In this document: positions 7,817-15,163 of the stretch, piece after piece
How positions within the stretch are numbered: position 1 is the first letter of the stretch
Layout of the letters: each line of letters starts with the position of its first letter
Assembly: GCA_017961515.1 (NCBI GenBank)
Contig: JAGCXC010000058.1
Span: forward strand, 25,792 to 89,791
Direction of reading: 5' to 3'
DNA: 64,000 nt
Origin: Clostridiales bacterium
GTDB lineage: Bacteria; Bacillota; Clostridia; Acetivibrionales; RGIG10202
Program-made: the position numbers and the translations under genes
Notes under the pieces: model-generated
The model's database searches: none
What the model was told of the DNA's origin: nothing
What the model saw: only the letters and a program-made list of their open reading frames with translations

Positions 7817-9190
7817 TTATGTAATAAGTGCATTGATTAAAATCATCCTTAATGTTTGAACATCCTTATTCGCAACATCTACCCAGTCTAAGCCAATCGT
7901 ATTTAAATATATATAAACTCTAGTCATAATCTCATGAAATGTTCGATAATCTAAACTTAAACTTTCAATATTCTTTATAATATTAGATATCTGATCTGCA
8001 TATTTTATTATTTTTCTATTTTTTCTACTTTTGCGTTTAGTAATTTTATACTTACAATGTACGCCTTCTCTTAAAATAACGCCACATGCCTTTACAAAAA
8101 TTCCTATTATTTCAAATACTGTATCCTTAAAATATGCTGCAAACTCTCCTAACTCCCCGACTATACTACTACCTAGTATCATCATAGACGAAGTCAACCT
8201 TTTTAATTTCCTTTTGTTATACTTAATCAAAAAGCCAACTAATTCACATTCATCTTTGTTTATAATACTAAGTTGTATTTCTTTTAGTCTTTCTCTTAGT
8301 GTATATCTAGCAGAGACGCTAGTAATGGATTTTTTCATTTCATTTGTAAACTCCAGTATTAATACAAATCTTTGAAATTGCCATATGTCCACAAACGAAG
8401 TCATGAAAGGGACATCACCATCTTCAAGAATCTTTAAGTTTCCAAACTTATTCTTCTCTAAATTCTTGTCATGTAACCTTCCCTCTAAAATCTCATTCCA
8501 TTCTTTTCTTACACCAAAACTACTCTTGTACCTACCTAGAATTTTAACATATAATTCTAATTTTTTCAACTCTTTATTTTTTAAATTATTATCTATTATG
8601 TCTAGATATTTTATTAACTCCTCATCAAGTAGAGAAATTATCTTACATTTTTTCTTGATTTTATCGCCAGTAGACTTCTCCATATTAAAAATTTTAGCAT
8701 ATATACTGTCCCTCCCCTTCTCTTTGGCTAAGTCTCTTCCTTTTTGGCGCACTCTTTTTGACCATTCTATAAGAATTTCAGCCGCTGTTGCAGAAATCTT
8801 CGCACTTTCTCCATATATCCAGGTCAAAAATGCAAAACACAAAATATCTCCTGTACATCTAGTTACATTTAATGATACTTCTTTTAAACTTCTCCTCTTA
8901 TTTTTTATATCAATCTTTTGTATTTCCCTAATAAGACATCCATCCCCAAATTCTTGCCGTATATTTTCTAATTTAGAAATATTACTCCTGTTGTTTATTA
9001 TATCGGTTATATTCTTTATAAGCTTAGCACTGTCTAATACAATCCCTACTGTTGCGTAGGGAATTACTGACTGTGCATCATCTATTACATTATAATAATC
9101 CAATGCTTGTGGAATTAAAAAAGACATGTCTTCATATATTTCATTATTTTTAGATATTTTCTTGAAAATTTTTTTAGCGTCTATATGCAT
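7817..9190 (-). CDS. Hypothetical protein, about 457 aa, mostly helical
   Basis: I do not recognise this protein. It opens MHIDAKKIFKKISKNNEIYE. Most of it looks alpha-helical and basic. There is a moderately hydrophobic segment at about 110-125 (ILCFAFLTWIYG) and another at about 340-365 (SMMILGSSIVGELGEFAAYF plus a following FEIIGIFV), so membrane contact is possible. No signal peptide, catalytic motif or cysteine cluster is evident. ATG at 9190 has AGGTGG five bases upstream; a GTG at 9199 is in frame but lies in the Shine-Dalgarno. The ribosome-binding site is part of the hairpin at 9193-9236. Sits between sdaAB and a flavin reductase. Confidence 0.75.
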   Translation of the reverse strand: MHIDAKKIFKKISKNNEIYEDMSFLIPQALDYYNVIDDAQSVIPYATVGIVLDSAKLIKNITDIINNRSNISKLENIRQEFGDGCLIREIQKIDIKNKRRSLKEVSLNVTRCTGDILCFAFLTWIYGESAKISATAAEILIEWSKRVRQKGRDLAKEKGRDSIYAKIFNMEKSTGDKIKKKCKIISLLDEELIKYLDIIDNNLKNKELKKLELYVKILGRYKSSFGVRKEWNEILEGRLHDKNLEKNKFGNLKILEDGDVPFMTSFVDIWQFQRFVLILEFTNEMKKSITSVSARYTLRERLKEIQLSIINKDECELVGFLIKYNKRKLKRLTSSMMILGSSIVGELGEFAAYFKDTVFEIIGIFVKACGVILREGVHCKYKITKRKSRKNRKIIKYADQISNIIKNIESLSLDYRTFHEIMTRVYIYLNTIGLDWVDVANKDVQTLRMILINALIT

Positions 9191-9192
9191 AC

Positions 9193-9236
9193 AAACCACC
9201 TAAGTGCCAAATAAACCACTTTTCTTAGGTGGTTTA
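9193..9236 (-). other. Switch-like RNA leader: two exclusive hairpins, one burying the ribosome-binding site
   Basis: Read on the minus strand, AAACCACCTAAG (9235-9224) can pair along 12 bp with CTTAGGTGGTTT (9204-9193), which contains the AGGTGG Shine-Dalgarno of the 460-codon gene. The same first segment, as TAAACCAC (9236-9229), can instead pair along 8 bp with GTGGTTTA (9219-9212). The two stems cannot form together. The long stem may also act as the end of the flavin reductase transcript. All pairings are exact in the sequence; a regulatory role is inference. Confidence 0.6.
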
Positions 9237-9267
9237 TGCTATGTAAATCATGTACCTAGTGTATGCA

Positions 9268-9861
9268 TCATTTTCTTCTTTCATTCCTTGCTAAATTTTC
9301 CTTTTTTGTGACTGAATACCCGAAATAGCCCAGTGACTTATCTAAAGTCCAATACTCTCCGTGGGAATAACAAATCAAATCTGATTTATCTAAATTTAAT
9401 TTTCCTTCATCGTCAATCAAATTATCATCAACATGACACGCTAAAACTTCTGCTATAAACATATCATGTGATCCCAGCTCTATTATTTGATCAACCCTAC
9501 ATTCCAAATTTACAGGACTTTCTTTTATTATTGGAGCCAAAACTTTTGTTGCTTTATCTAAAGTAAGTTTCACTTCTTTAAATTTATCTACATCTCTCCC
9601 AGATTTAACTCCACAATAATCTGTCGCATATGCCAATTTACTTGTTGTTAGATTAATAACAAACTCTTTAGTCCTTTTTATTATCTCATATGAATATCTA
9701 GATTTCCTTATTGAAATAGATACCCTAGGCGGCTTACTACTAACTGTACCAGCCCAAGCTACAGTAAAAACATTCTTATTCCCCTTATCGTCTCCACATG
9801 TAACCAATACTACAGGTACCGGATTTAATAGTGTTGACGGTTTCCATACTTGTTTTGCCAT
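9268..9861 (-). CDS. Flavin reductase-like FMN-binding protein
   Basis: A 197-aa split-barrel flavoprotein of the flavin reductase (DIM6/NTAB) family. Residues about 10-60 show NPVPVVLVTCGDDKGNKNVFTVAW cut into the usual pattern, with SSKPPRVSISIRKSRYSYEII, the flavin-binding face. FVINLTTSKLAYATDYCG follows, and LECRVDQIIELGSHDMFIAEV carries the second half. These proteins bind FMN and use NAD(P)H or serve as electron carriers; the physiological partner is unknown. The start has AGGAGG. A promoter with a perfect -10 lies just upstream. Confidence 0.88.
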   Translation of the reverse strand: MAKQVWKPSTLLNPVPVVLVTCGDDKGNKNVFTVAWAGTVSSKPPRVSISIRKSRYSYEIIKRTKEFVINLTTSKLAYATDYCGVKSGRDVDKFKEVKLTLDKATKVLAPIIKESPVNLECRVDQIIELGSHDMFIAEVLACHVDDNLIDDEGKLNLDKSDLICYSHGEYWTLDKSLGYFGYSVTKKENLARNERRK

Positions 9862-9885
9862 TTTTATCCTCCTACTTTTCCCTTT

Positions 9886-9914
9886 ATTATATAATACTTT
9901 TATTCCTTGTACAA
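9886..9914 (-). promoter_or_regulatory. Promoter of the flavin reductase gene
   Basis: Minus-strand TTGTAC (9909-9914), 17-base spacer, TATAAT (9886-9891). The -35 box lies inside the end of the preceding gene. Confidence 0.55.
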
Positions 9915-12530
9915 ATATACTAATTTGTCATTTGTCACGATATATGTTCCTATAGTATCAAATAGCTTTTTTGCAAAATCTACATATTCATACTTTGCAT
10001 GGCCTCCCATAGAAGCTAATGTCATTGTATGTGTGTCAGACACGTTTTCATCCTCACAAACAAGAGAAACTTTAAGCCATTTCGCGTACTCTATGCACTT
10101 TTTATTTAATTCCGTTATTGTTCTACTCTCTAATCCATTTACCTTATACATCTTTTCTCTTAACAAGACAATCTCGTCTGTGTTCTTATCTATGAGTATT
10201 CTTATTATACACCTAGCTATTATCCTATCATTCTCCTTAATAACAACTGCCTTATTCCTTCCTTCCCCTATTATCCCTACGAGGCACTTATTTAGTTCTC
10301 TTCTGCCTTTAATACTTTGACATGACCCATCTATTTCTGTCCCTATTAAAAACAAATCTACTGGATTATCTGTTATTTGGGCTCTCATATTCTCTTGTTT
10401 GTGTTCAAACTCATCCTGCCTGCTTGTCCATTTTAGATATACTTCTTCGTCAATCCTCTTTATAGCTCTTAACTGTCCATCACTTCTTATATCATATTTA
10501 TATTTTCTAAACTCTTTTATATCATGCATAGTACTTATAAATTTTCTTACCTCTTTCATTACCTCTTTATCACAATTATTGTCAGCTACATATTTTAATA
10601 TATATTCACCCAAATTTCTTTTAACATTTTCACTTTTATTTACAAAATTTTCATAATTCTTTATGAAATTTTCATCTTTATCTAATTTTAAATGCTCACT
10701 ATAAACTTGATAAAATAATAATCTTAGTTGGCCTTCTTCAAAATTATCAGTTATTACATCTATAAATTCTTCTCCTTTTAATGTAATTATGTCTAGTATA
10801 TATCCCAAATTTTTACACATATTTTTAGGTTTTTTAGACAAAAAATCTAAAATATCTATTACCTTATCAAATTCAATTTGCAAAGATTCTAGTTTTATCA
10901 TCTTTCTAAATGTTTCCTGAACATCCATACTGTTTCGCAAAAAATTACTATTGTCAAATGCATTCCTTAGCTTAAAAAGCATATTTATATTCTTTTTTTC
11001 ATACAAAGCTAATCTATAGAATATGATAGCATTTATTGCTGGAAACGCTTTTTTCTTTCTATTGCGCAGTACTTCATCATGTATTTTATATAATTTATCA
11101 TTGTTCATAAATTTGGCAACTATCGGCAACAACTCTTTTTTTAACCGTGCATCTTTTATTGATATTAGCTCTATTATAAGTTCGGTCAATTCGTCTTTAT
11201 TTTCTTTACCTATTTTGGTATTGACAAATGCGAATAATATTTTCTCTACAATTTCATTTGCATCATCCTCACGCCTTTTTTCTTTTATAAGAGATATTGT
11301 CTTTTCTATTTTCAATGAATTGTTCTTACCTAATATTTCACATAAATCAAAATTTATTTTTTTCTCTTCACAATAATTTCTTAGTTTTTTTATATTATCT
11401 AAATTCTTTTGATACAAGAATACTTCCTCCTCTTTCAAAAAGGTTTTCGCAACTATTTCTAGGGAATTTCTGTACAATGATATGTTATTTAGCATATCCA
11501 AATCAAATTTATCTTTAAACAATATAACATTAAATATCCTTTCCATATTTTTAATATTATTTTCATACCTATCCAACCCTGTCCTTAGTAGACACACATC
11601 TTTTTTATCCTTTATCGCAAATTCTTCTAATAATTCACATTTATTCGATATTGAAAAAAGCTCTATGTTCTCTATAAACGTATACATGTACCCTTTTATT
11701 AATTGCTTTGCTATATATAATCTATCTTCTTCTTTTTCTATCTTAAATTTCTTTATGTTATAAATCAATTTATATCCATTATTTCTTACTAATCTCTTAG
11801 CCAAGTTAAATCCATTCTTGCCTAAGTCTAAATTGAAATCTTCTATGCTATCAATCAACCCATATCCATAGTTTAATTTTATTAATTTGTCTATTAAAAC
11901 CAATAACTCTTTTTCTCTATTGATACCAAATTTAACTATATTATCAATTAGTACGTCTCCACAATTCATGTCTATTAGTTTGTTAGCCAAACCATATCTA
12001 CTACTAAAATGCCTTAAATTAAATCTATGTAAATTCTTTACCATGTACGGAGTTAATCTACTACCCGTAAATGATATAATTTCTTTTATTAATAAAACTT
12101 TATTTTTTTCTACCTGTATTTCAAATTTTTCTATATTATCTATTAAATTATACCCCATCCCTTTATCTATTAGCTCTATCGCAATATCGACTCTCTTTCT
12201 TTCCTCTCGTATATTGAACTTTTCAAAATTATCTATCAAAATCTGACCATAATTATAGTCTATCAATTTATAGCACAAATCAATCAAATCATTTTGATTC
12301 ATCACACAAAATGTTTCTATGTTTTTAGCCACAAAACTTCCCTTATCAAGGGTTATCATATCTTTCAAAAACTTTACTATCTCACTTGGTTTAGTTATTC
12401 CTTCACTCCTTAATTTTGATAATATATCTCTACTCTCATTTAATCTACTTATAATATTTATTGTTACACTTCTCTCATCATTAAATATTTTTTTAGATAT
12501 TTTTTTTAATTGCATATTTAAATCAGGCAT
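9900..12530 (-). CDS. Large hypothetical protein with about eight helical repeats and a distinct C-terminal domain
   Basis: About 876 aa, not assigned to a named family. Residues about 66-320 hold seven or eight degenerate repeats of 31-35 aa built on the pattern LIDNIEKFxI followed by a charged stretch and a second helix ending in a KLI-like motif. Examples are IDNFEKFNI, IDNIEKFEI, VKNLHRFNL, IDNIVKFGI, IDSIEDFNL, IYNIKKFKI and IENIELFSI. The middle is helical. The last 180 residues form a separate domain with FLIGTEIDGSCQSIKG, LNKCLVGIIGEGRNKAVVIK and RIIARCIIRILID. That GSCQ/NKCL pattern reminds me, from memory only, of C-terminal domains in repeat proteins of intracellular bacteria. ATG 12530 is nine bases after AGGAG. 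It has its own promoter. Confidence 0.75.
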   Translation of the reverse strand: MPDLNMQLKKISKKIFNDERSVTINIISRLNESRDILSKLRSEGITKPSEIVKFLKDMITLDKGSFVAKNIETFCVMNQNDLIDLCYKLIDYNYGQILIDNFEKFNIREERKRVDIAIELIDKGMGYNLIDNIEKFEIQVEKNKVLLIKEIISFTGSRLTPYMVKNLHRFNLRHFSSRYGLANKLIDMNCGDVLIDNIVKFGINREKELLVLIDKLIKLNYGYGLIDSIEDFNLDLGKNGFNLAKRLVRNNGYKLIYNIKKFKIEKEEDRLYIAKQLIKGYMYTFIENIELFSISNKCELLEEFAIKDKKDVCLLRTGLDRYENNIKNMERIFNVILFKDKFDLDMLNNISLYRNSLEIVAKTFLKEEEVFLYQKNLDNIKKLRNYCEEKKINFDLCEILGKNNSLKIEKTISLIKEKRREDDANEIVEKILFAFVNTKIGKENKDELTELIIELISIKDARLKKELLPIVAKFMNNDKLYKIHDEVLRNRKKKAFPAINAIIFYRLALYEKKNINMLFKLRNAFDNSNFLRNSMDVQETFRKMIKLESLQIEFDKVIDILDFLSKKPKNMCKNLGYILDIITLKGEEFIDVITDNFEEGQLRLLFYQVYSEHLKLDKDENFIKNYENFVNKSENVKRNLGEYILKYVADNNCDKEVMKEVRKFISTMHDIKEFRKYKYDIRSDGQLRAIKRIDEEVYLKWTSRQDEFEHKQENMRAQITDNPVDLFLIGTEIDGSCQSIKGRRELNKCLVGIIGEGRNKAVVIKENDRIIARCIIRILIDKNTDEIVLLREKMYKVNGLESRTITELNKKCIEYAKWLKVSLVCEDENVSDTHTMTLASMGGHAKYEYVDFAKKLFDTIGTYIVTNDKLVYLYKE

Positions 12531-12572
12531 ATTCAATTTCTCCTATTTACAGAATTCTAAAACACACCATTT

Positions 12573-12601
12573 ATTCTACCAATTTTTTTGCCTATTTTCA
12601 A
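12573..12601 (-). promoter_or_regulatory. Sigma-A promoter of the 878-codon repeat protein gene
   Basis: Minus-strand TTGAAA (12596-12601), 17 bases, TAGAAT (12573-12578), about 43 bases before the start. Confidence 0.7.
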
Positions 12602-12640
12602 GGAAATTAACAAATTCTGCCTATATTTCATTTTTAACAC

Positions 12641-12670
12641 GTATAAACTCTTTATCGATAGTACATATTA
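12641..12670 (+). promoter_or_regulatory. Candidate sigma-G (forespore) promoter
   Basis: GTATA (12641-12645), an 18-base spacer and CATATTA (12664-12670) match the Bacillus sigma-G pattern GHATR-N18-CATXHTA. No sigma-A promoter with a good -35 is seen in this gap. The predicted start lies a few bases before the Shine-Dalgarno of the gene at 12704. Confidence 0.5.
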
Positions 12671-12703
12671 GTATCATCACTATTTTTAAAGGAGTGTTGT
12701 GAT

Positions 12704-13138
12704 ATGGCAAATACTGATACAATTAAATTTTTAAAAGAGTGTGATATGGCTGTCAAAATGGGAGTTAGCTCTCTTGATGAAGTTTTGGATAACGTAACAC
12801 ATGAAAAACTAAAAAAAATCCTCATAAACAGCAAAGAGCAGCATCAACAAATAGGTGAAAAACTTAAAGTAATTTTGTCCGAATACGACAAATCAGGTAA
12901 AGAACCAAACATAATGGCCAAAAGTATGTCTTGGGTAAAAACAAATATACATCTTCTAATGGATGAATCTGATAGTACTGTAGCCGATTTAGTTACAGAT
13001 GGGTGTAACATGGGTGTAAAATCTTTGAGCAAATATATTAATCAGTACAAAGATGCAGACAAGGATGTTTTGGATATAGCACGCAATCTCATAAATATTG
13101 AAGAAAGACTATCTGTTGATTTAAGACCATATCTTTAG
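12704..13138 (+). CDS. Four-helix-bundle protein, DUF2383/ferritin-like type
   Basis: A 144-aa soluble protein that looks like a four-helix bundle. Helices are broken at GVSS, SGKEPN, DSDSTV and KDADKD. The layout TIKFLKECDMAVKMG, then HEKLKKILINSKEQHQQIGEKL and a C-terminal NLINIEERLSVDLRPYL resembles the DUF2383/YciF-like ferritin group found in Clostridia. No complete di-iron ligand set is obvious, so metal binding is doubtful. The start has AAAGGAG upstream. The candidate sigma-G promoter in front suggests expression in the forespore. The DUF421 gene follows by 45 bases and may be co-transcribed. Confidence 0.65.
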   Translation: MANTDTIKFLKECDMAVKMGVSSLDEVLDNVTHEKLKKILINSKEQHQQIGEKLKVILSEYDKSGKEPNIMAKSMSWVKTNIHLLMDESDSTVADLVTDGCNMGVKSLSKYINQYKDADKDVLDIARNLINIEERLSVDLRPYL

Positions 13139-13183
13139 TGGGGAAGATTTTCCCCAAAAATATACTTAAAGCGAGGTTCTTTT

Positions 13184-13858
13184 ATGTTGACTATTTGTAT
13201 TCGAACACTTATTTTATACGTGCTTGTGGTTGTTGTAATGCGATGTATGGGCAAACGTCAAATAGGCCAGCTTCAACCCTTTGAATTTGTTGTAGCAATA
13301 ATGATATCTGATCTTGCTACTATCCCTATGCAAAATTCAACAGAATCCTTGCTAAAAGGCGTATTGCCCATCCTAACTTTATTATCCGGTCAATTATTAC
13401 TATCCTATTTATCAATAAAAAGCTATCATGCAAGAAATTTAATATGTGGAACTCCCAAAATATTGATAGAAAATGGGAAAATTATTGAAAATAATTTAAT
13501 AAATGAAGTATACAACTTATCTGATCTTTTAGAACAGCTACGCATAAAAAATATACCTAATATATCTGATGTAGAATTTGCAATTTTAGAAACCAATGGT
13601 GAGCTTTCTATCATACCTAAATCACAAAAAAGACCCCTTACTCCTAGCGATATGAATATTCCTACAGAATATGAAGGAATACCTTTCCCGTTAGTTATTG
13701 ACGGCAAAATAATAGATTTAAATCTAAAAAAGCTAAATCTTAGTAAAGAATGGCTAGATAAAGAATTGAAAAAATTCAAAATCGAAAGTTACAAAGATGC
13801 TTTTTTCGTAAGTCTAGAATCTAATGGTAACTTATTTTTTCAAAAAAAATCTTATTAA
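13184..13858 (+). CDS. DUF421 (YetF-like) membrane protein
   Basis: A 224-aa member of the YetF/YrbG family. Three N-terminal membrane helices lie at about residues 1-75. The family motif RCMGKRQIGQLQPFEFVV comes between the first and second, followed by ISDLATIPM. A cytoplasmic domain (about 80-224) includes NLICGTPKILIENGKI and a segment around VEFAILETNGELSII typical of this family. Bacillus homologues YetF, YdfR and YkjA are linked to spores and germination. ATG follows GCGAGG. It probably shares a transcript with the preceding four-helix protein, which fits a spore role, but that is inferred. Confidence 0.88.
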   Translation: MLTICIRTLILYVLVVVVMRCMGKRQIGQLQPFEFVVAIMISDLATIPMQNSTESLLKGVLPILTLLSGQLLLSYLSIKSYHARNLICGTPKILIENGKIIENNLINEVYNLSDLLEQLRIKNIPNISDVEFAILETNGELSIIPKSQKRPLTPSDMNIPTEYEGIPFPLVIDGKIIDLNLKKLNLSKEWLDKELKKFKIESYKDAFFVSLESNGNLFFQKKSY

Positions 13859-13864
13859 TTTATA

Positions 13865-13893
13865 TTGTATATAATACAATTTTGCCGTATAAT
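13865..13893 (+). promoter_or_regulatory. Sigma-A promoter of tmcAL with palindrome over the -35
   Basis: TTGTAT (13865-13870), 17 bases, TATAAT (13888-13893). The -35 box is one arm of a perfect palindrome, TTGTAT-ATA-ATACAA (13865-13879), which could be an operator. Confidence 0.6.
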
Positions 13894-13919
13894 ACCTCAT
13901 ATGGGAGGTTGAATTTTTT

Positions 13920-15149
13920 ATGAAAGTTTTAGGTATTGTTTCCGAATATAATCCATTTCATAATGGACATCTACATCATATAGACACAGCAAAGAAAATG
14001 TGTAATGCAGACTATGTCGTTTGCGTTATGAGCGGAAATTTTGTTCAACGTGGCGAACCTGCAATATTAAACAAATGGACCCGGACTAAAATGGCTCTAC
14101 TAAATGGCGTTGATGTCGTAATAGAATTGCCACTGCCTTATTGTATATCTAGTGCATATTTGTTCGCCCTTGGCAGCATAAAACTTCTTGACAGCTTAAA
14201 TATTATTTCAGATTTTTGTTTCGGTTCGGAAATCGGAGAAATTGGTATACTAAAAGATATCGCTAATGTACTTATATTAGAACCTCTAAAATATAAATAC
14301 TATCTTAAAGCATACCTAAACATTGGATACTCTTTTCCAAAAAGCCAAGAGATGTCTTTATGTAGATACCTATACAACAGCTCTAATATTAGTGAAATTA
14401 TATCTTGTCCTAACAATATATTAGGTATAGAATATTTAAAAGCAATAACAAAGCTAAAAAGCAATATAAATTGTTTTACTATAAAAAGAACAACTGCATA
14501 CGATTCGTTAGTTTTAAGTGATACTGAATTTAGTTCTAGTGCCATACGTAATTTCCTTAAAAATAAACATCAAGATGTATCTAATCTTTACAAATGTATG
14601 CCAGCATCCTGCGTTGATCTACTAAAAAATGATATATCTTTGGGAATAGCTCCTGTATTTTTCAATGATTTCAATAATATTCTACTATCCAAGCTTCGTT
14701 GCATGTCTAGCAAGGAAATATCTAAAATAAATCATGTTAATGAGGGTTTTGAAAATCGAATAAAAAAAATTTCTAACAAAGCATCTACTGTGGACAACTT
14801 AATTCGTTCTCTTAATACGAAAAGATATACAGATGCTAGAATAAAAAGGATACTACTAAATACTTTATTTGGAATAACAAAACAAAGTTTTAGTGAGTTT
14901 AAGCCTTCTTATATAAGAATATTAGGAGCAAATACTCGCGGCAAAAAACTTATAGGTCACATATCAAAAAATGCTAGCTTACCCGTTTTAGTAAATTCAT
15001 CAGATTGTCTAAATCTTGCGGATGATATCTCTAAAAAATTATTTGAGCTAGAATGTTTAGCAACAAATATATATGTGCTAGCATATAAAAATAACGACTA
15101 TAAATACGCCAACCAAGATTTAACTACCAAGTCTATCACAGGCTTCTAA
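13920..15149 (+). CDS. tmcAL: tRNA(Met) cytidine acetate ligase (YlbM family)
   Basis: TmcAL activates acetate with ATP and transfers it to the wobble cytidine of elongator tRNA-Met, giving N4-acetylcytidine. The 409-aa protein has the nucleotidyltransferase opening GIVSEYNPFHNGHLHHI with the HNGH signature (about residue 16). It also has VMSGNFVQRGEPAILNKWTR (about 39), VIELPLPYCISSA (about 67) and CFGSEIG (about 101), all characteristic. The C-terminal part holds the tRNA-contacting helices with SYIRILGANTRGK. The start has GGGAGG. It ends at a terminator shared with sbcC. Confidence 0.95.
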   Translation: MKVLGIVSEYNPFHNGHLHHIDTAKKMCNADYVVCVMSGNFVQRGEPAILNKWTRTKMALLNGVDVVIELPLPYCISSAYLFALGSIKLLDSLNIISDFCFGSEIGEIGILKDIANVLILEPLKYKYYLKAYLNIGYSFPKSQEMSLCRYLYNSSNISEIISCPNNILGIEYLKAITKLKSNINCFTIKRTTAYDSLVLSDTEFSSSAIRNFLKNKHQDVSNLYKCMPASCVDLLKNDISLGIAPVFFNDFNNILLSKLRCMSSKEISKINHVNEGFENRIKKISNKASTVDNLIRSLNTKRYTDARIKRILLNTLFGITKQSFSEFKPSYIRILGANTRGKKLIGHISKNASLPVLVNSSDCLNLADDISKKLFELECLATNIYVLAYKNNDYKYANQDLTTKSITGF

Positions 15150-15163
15150 AATTTAAGAAGCCT
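15140..15163. terminator. Terminator between converging tmcAL and sbcC
   Basis: AGGCTTCT (15140-15147) pairs with AGAAGCCT (15156-15163), followed on the plus strand by ATCCTTTTTCT. It overlaps the ends of both genes. Confidence 0.75.

Noticed and set aside
13140..13155. GGGGAA-GATT-TTCCCC hairpin after the four-helix gene
   Set aside because: It is followed by A rather than T on the plus strand, so it is not a terminator; the stem is too short to claim another role.
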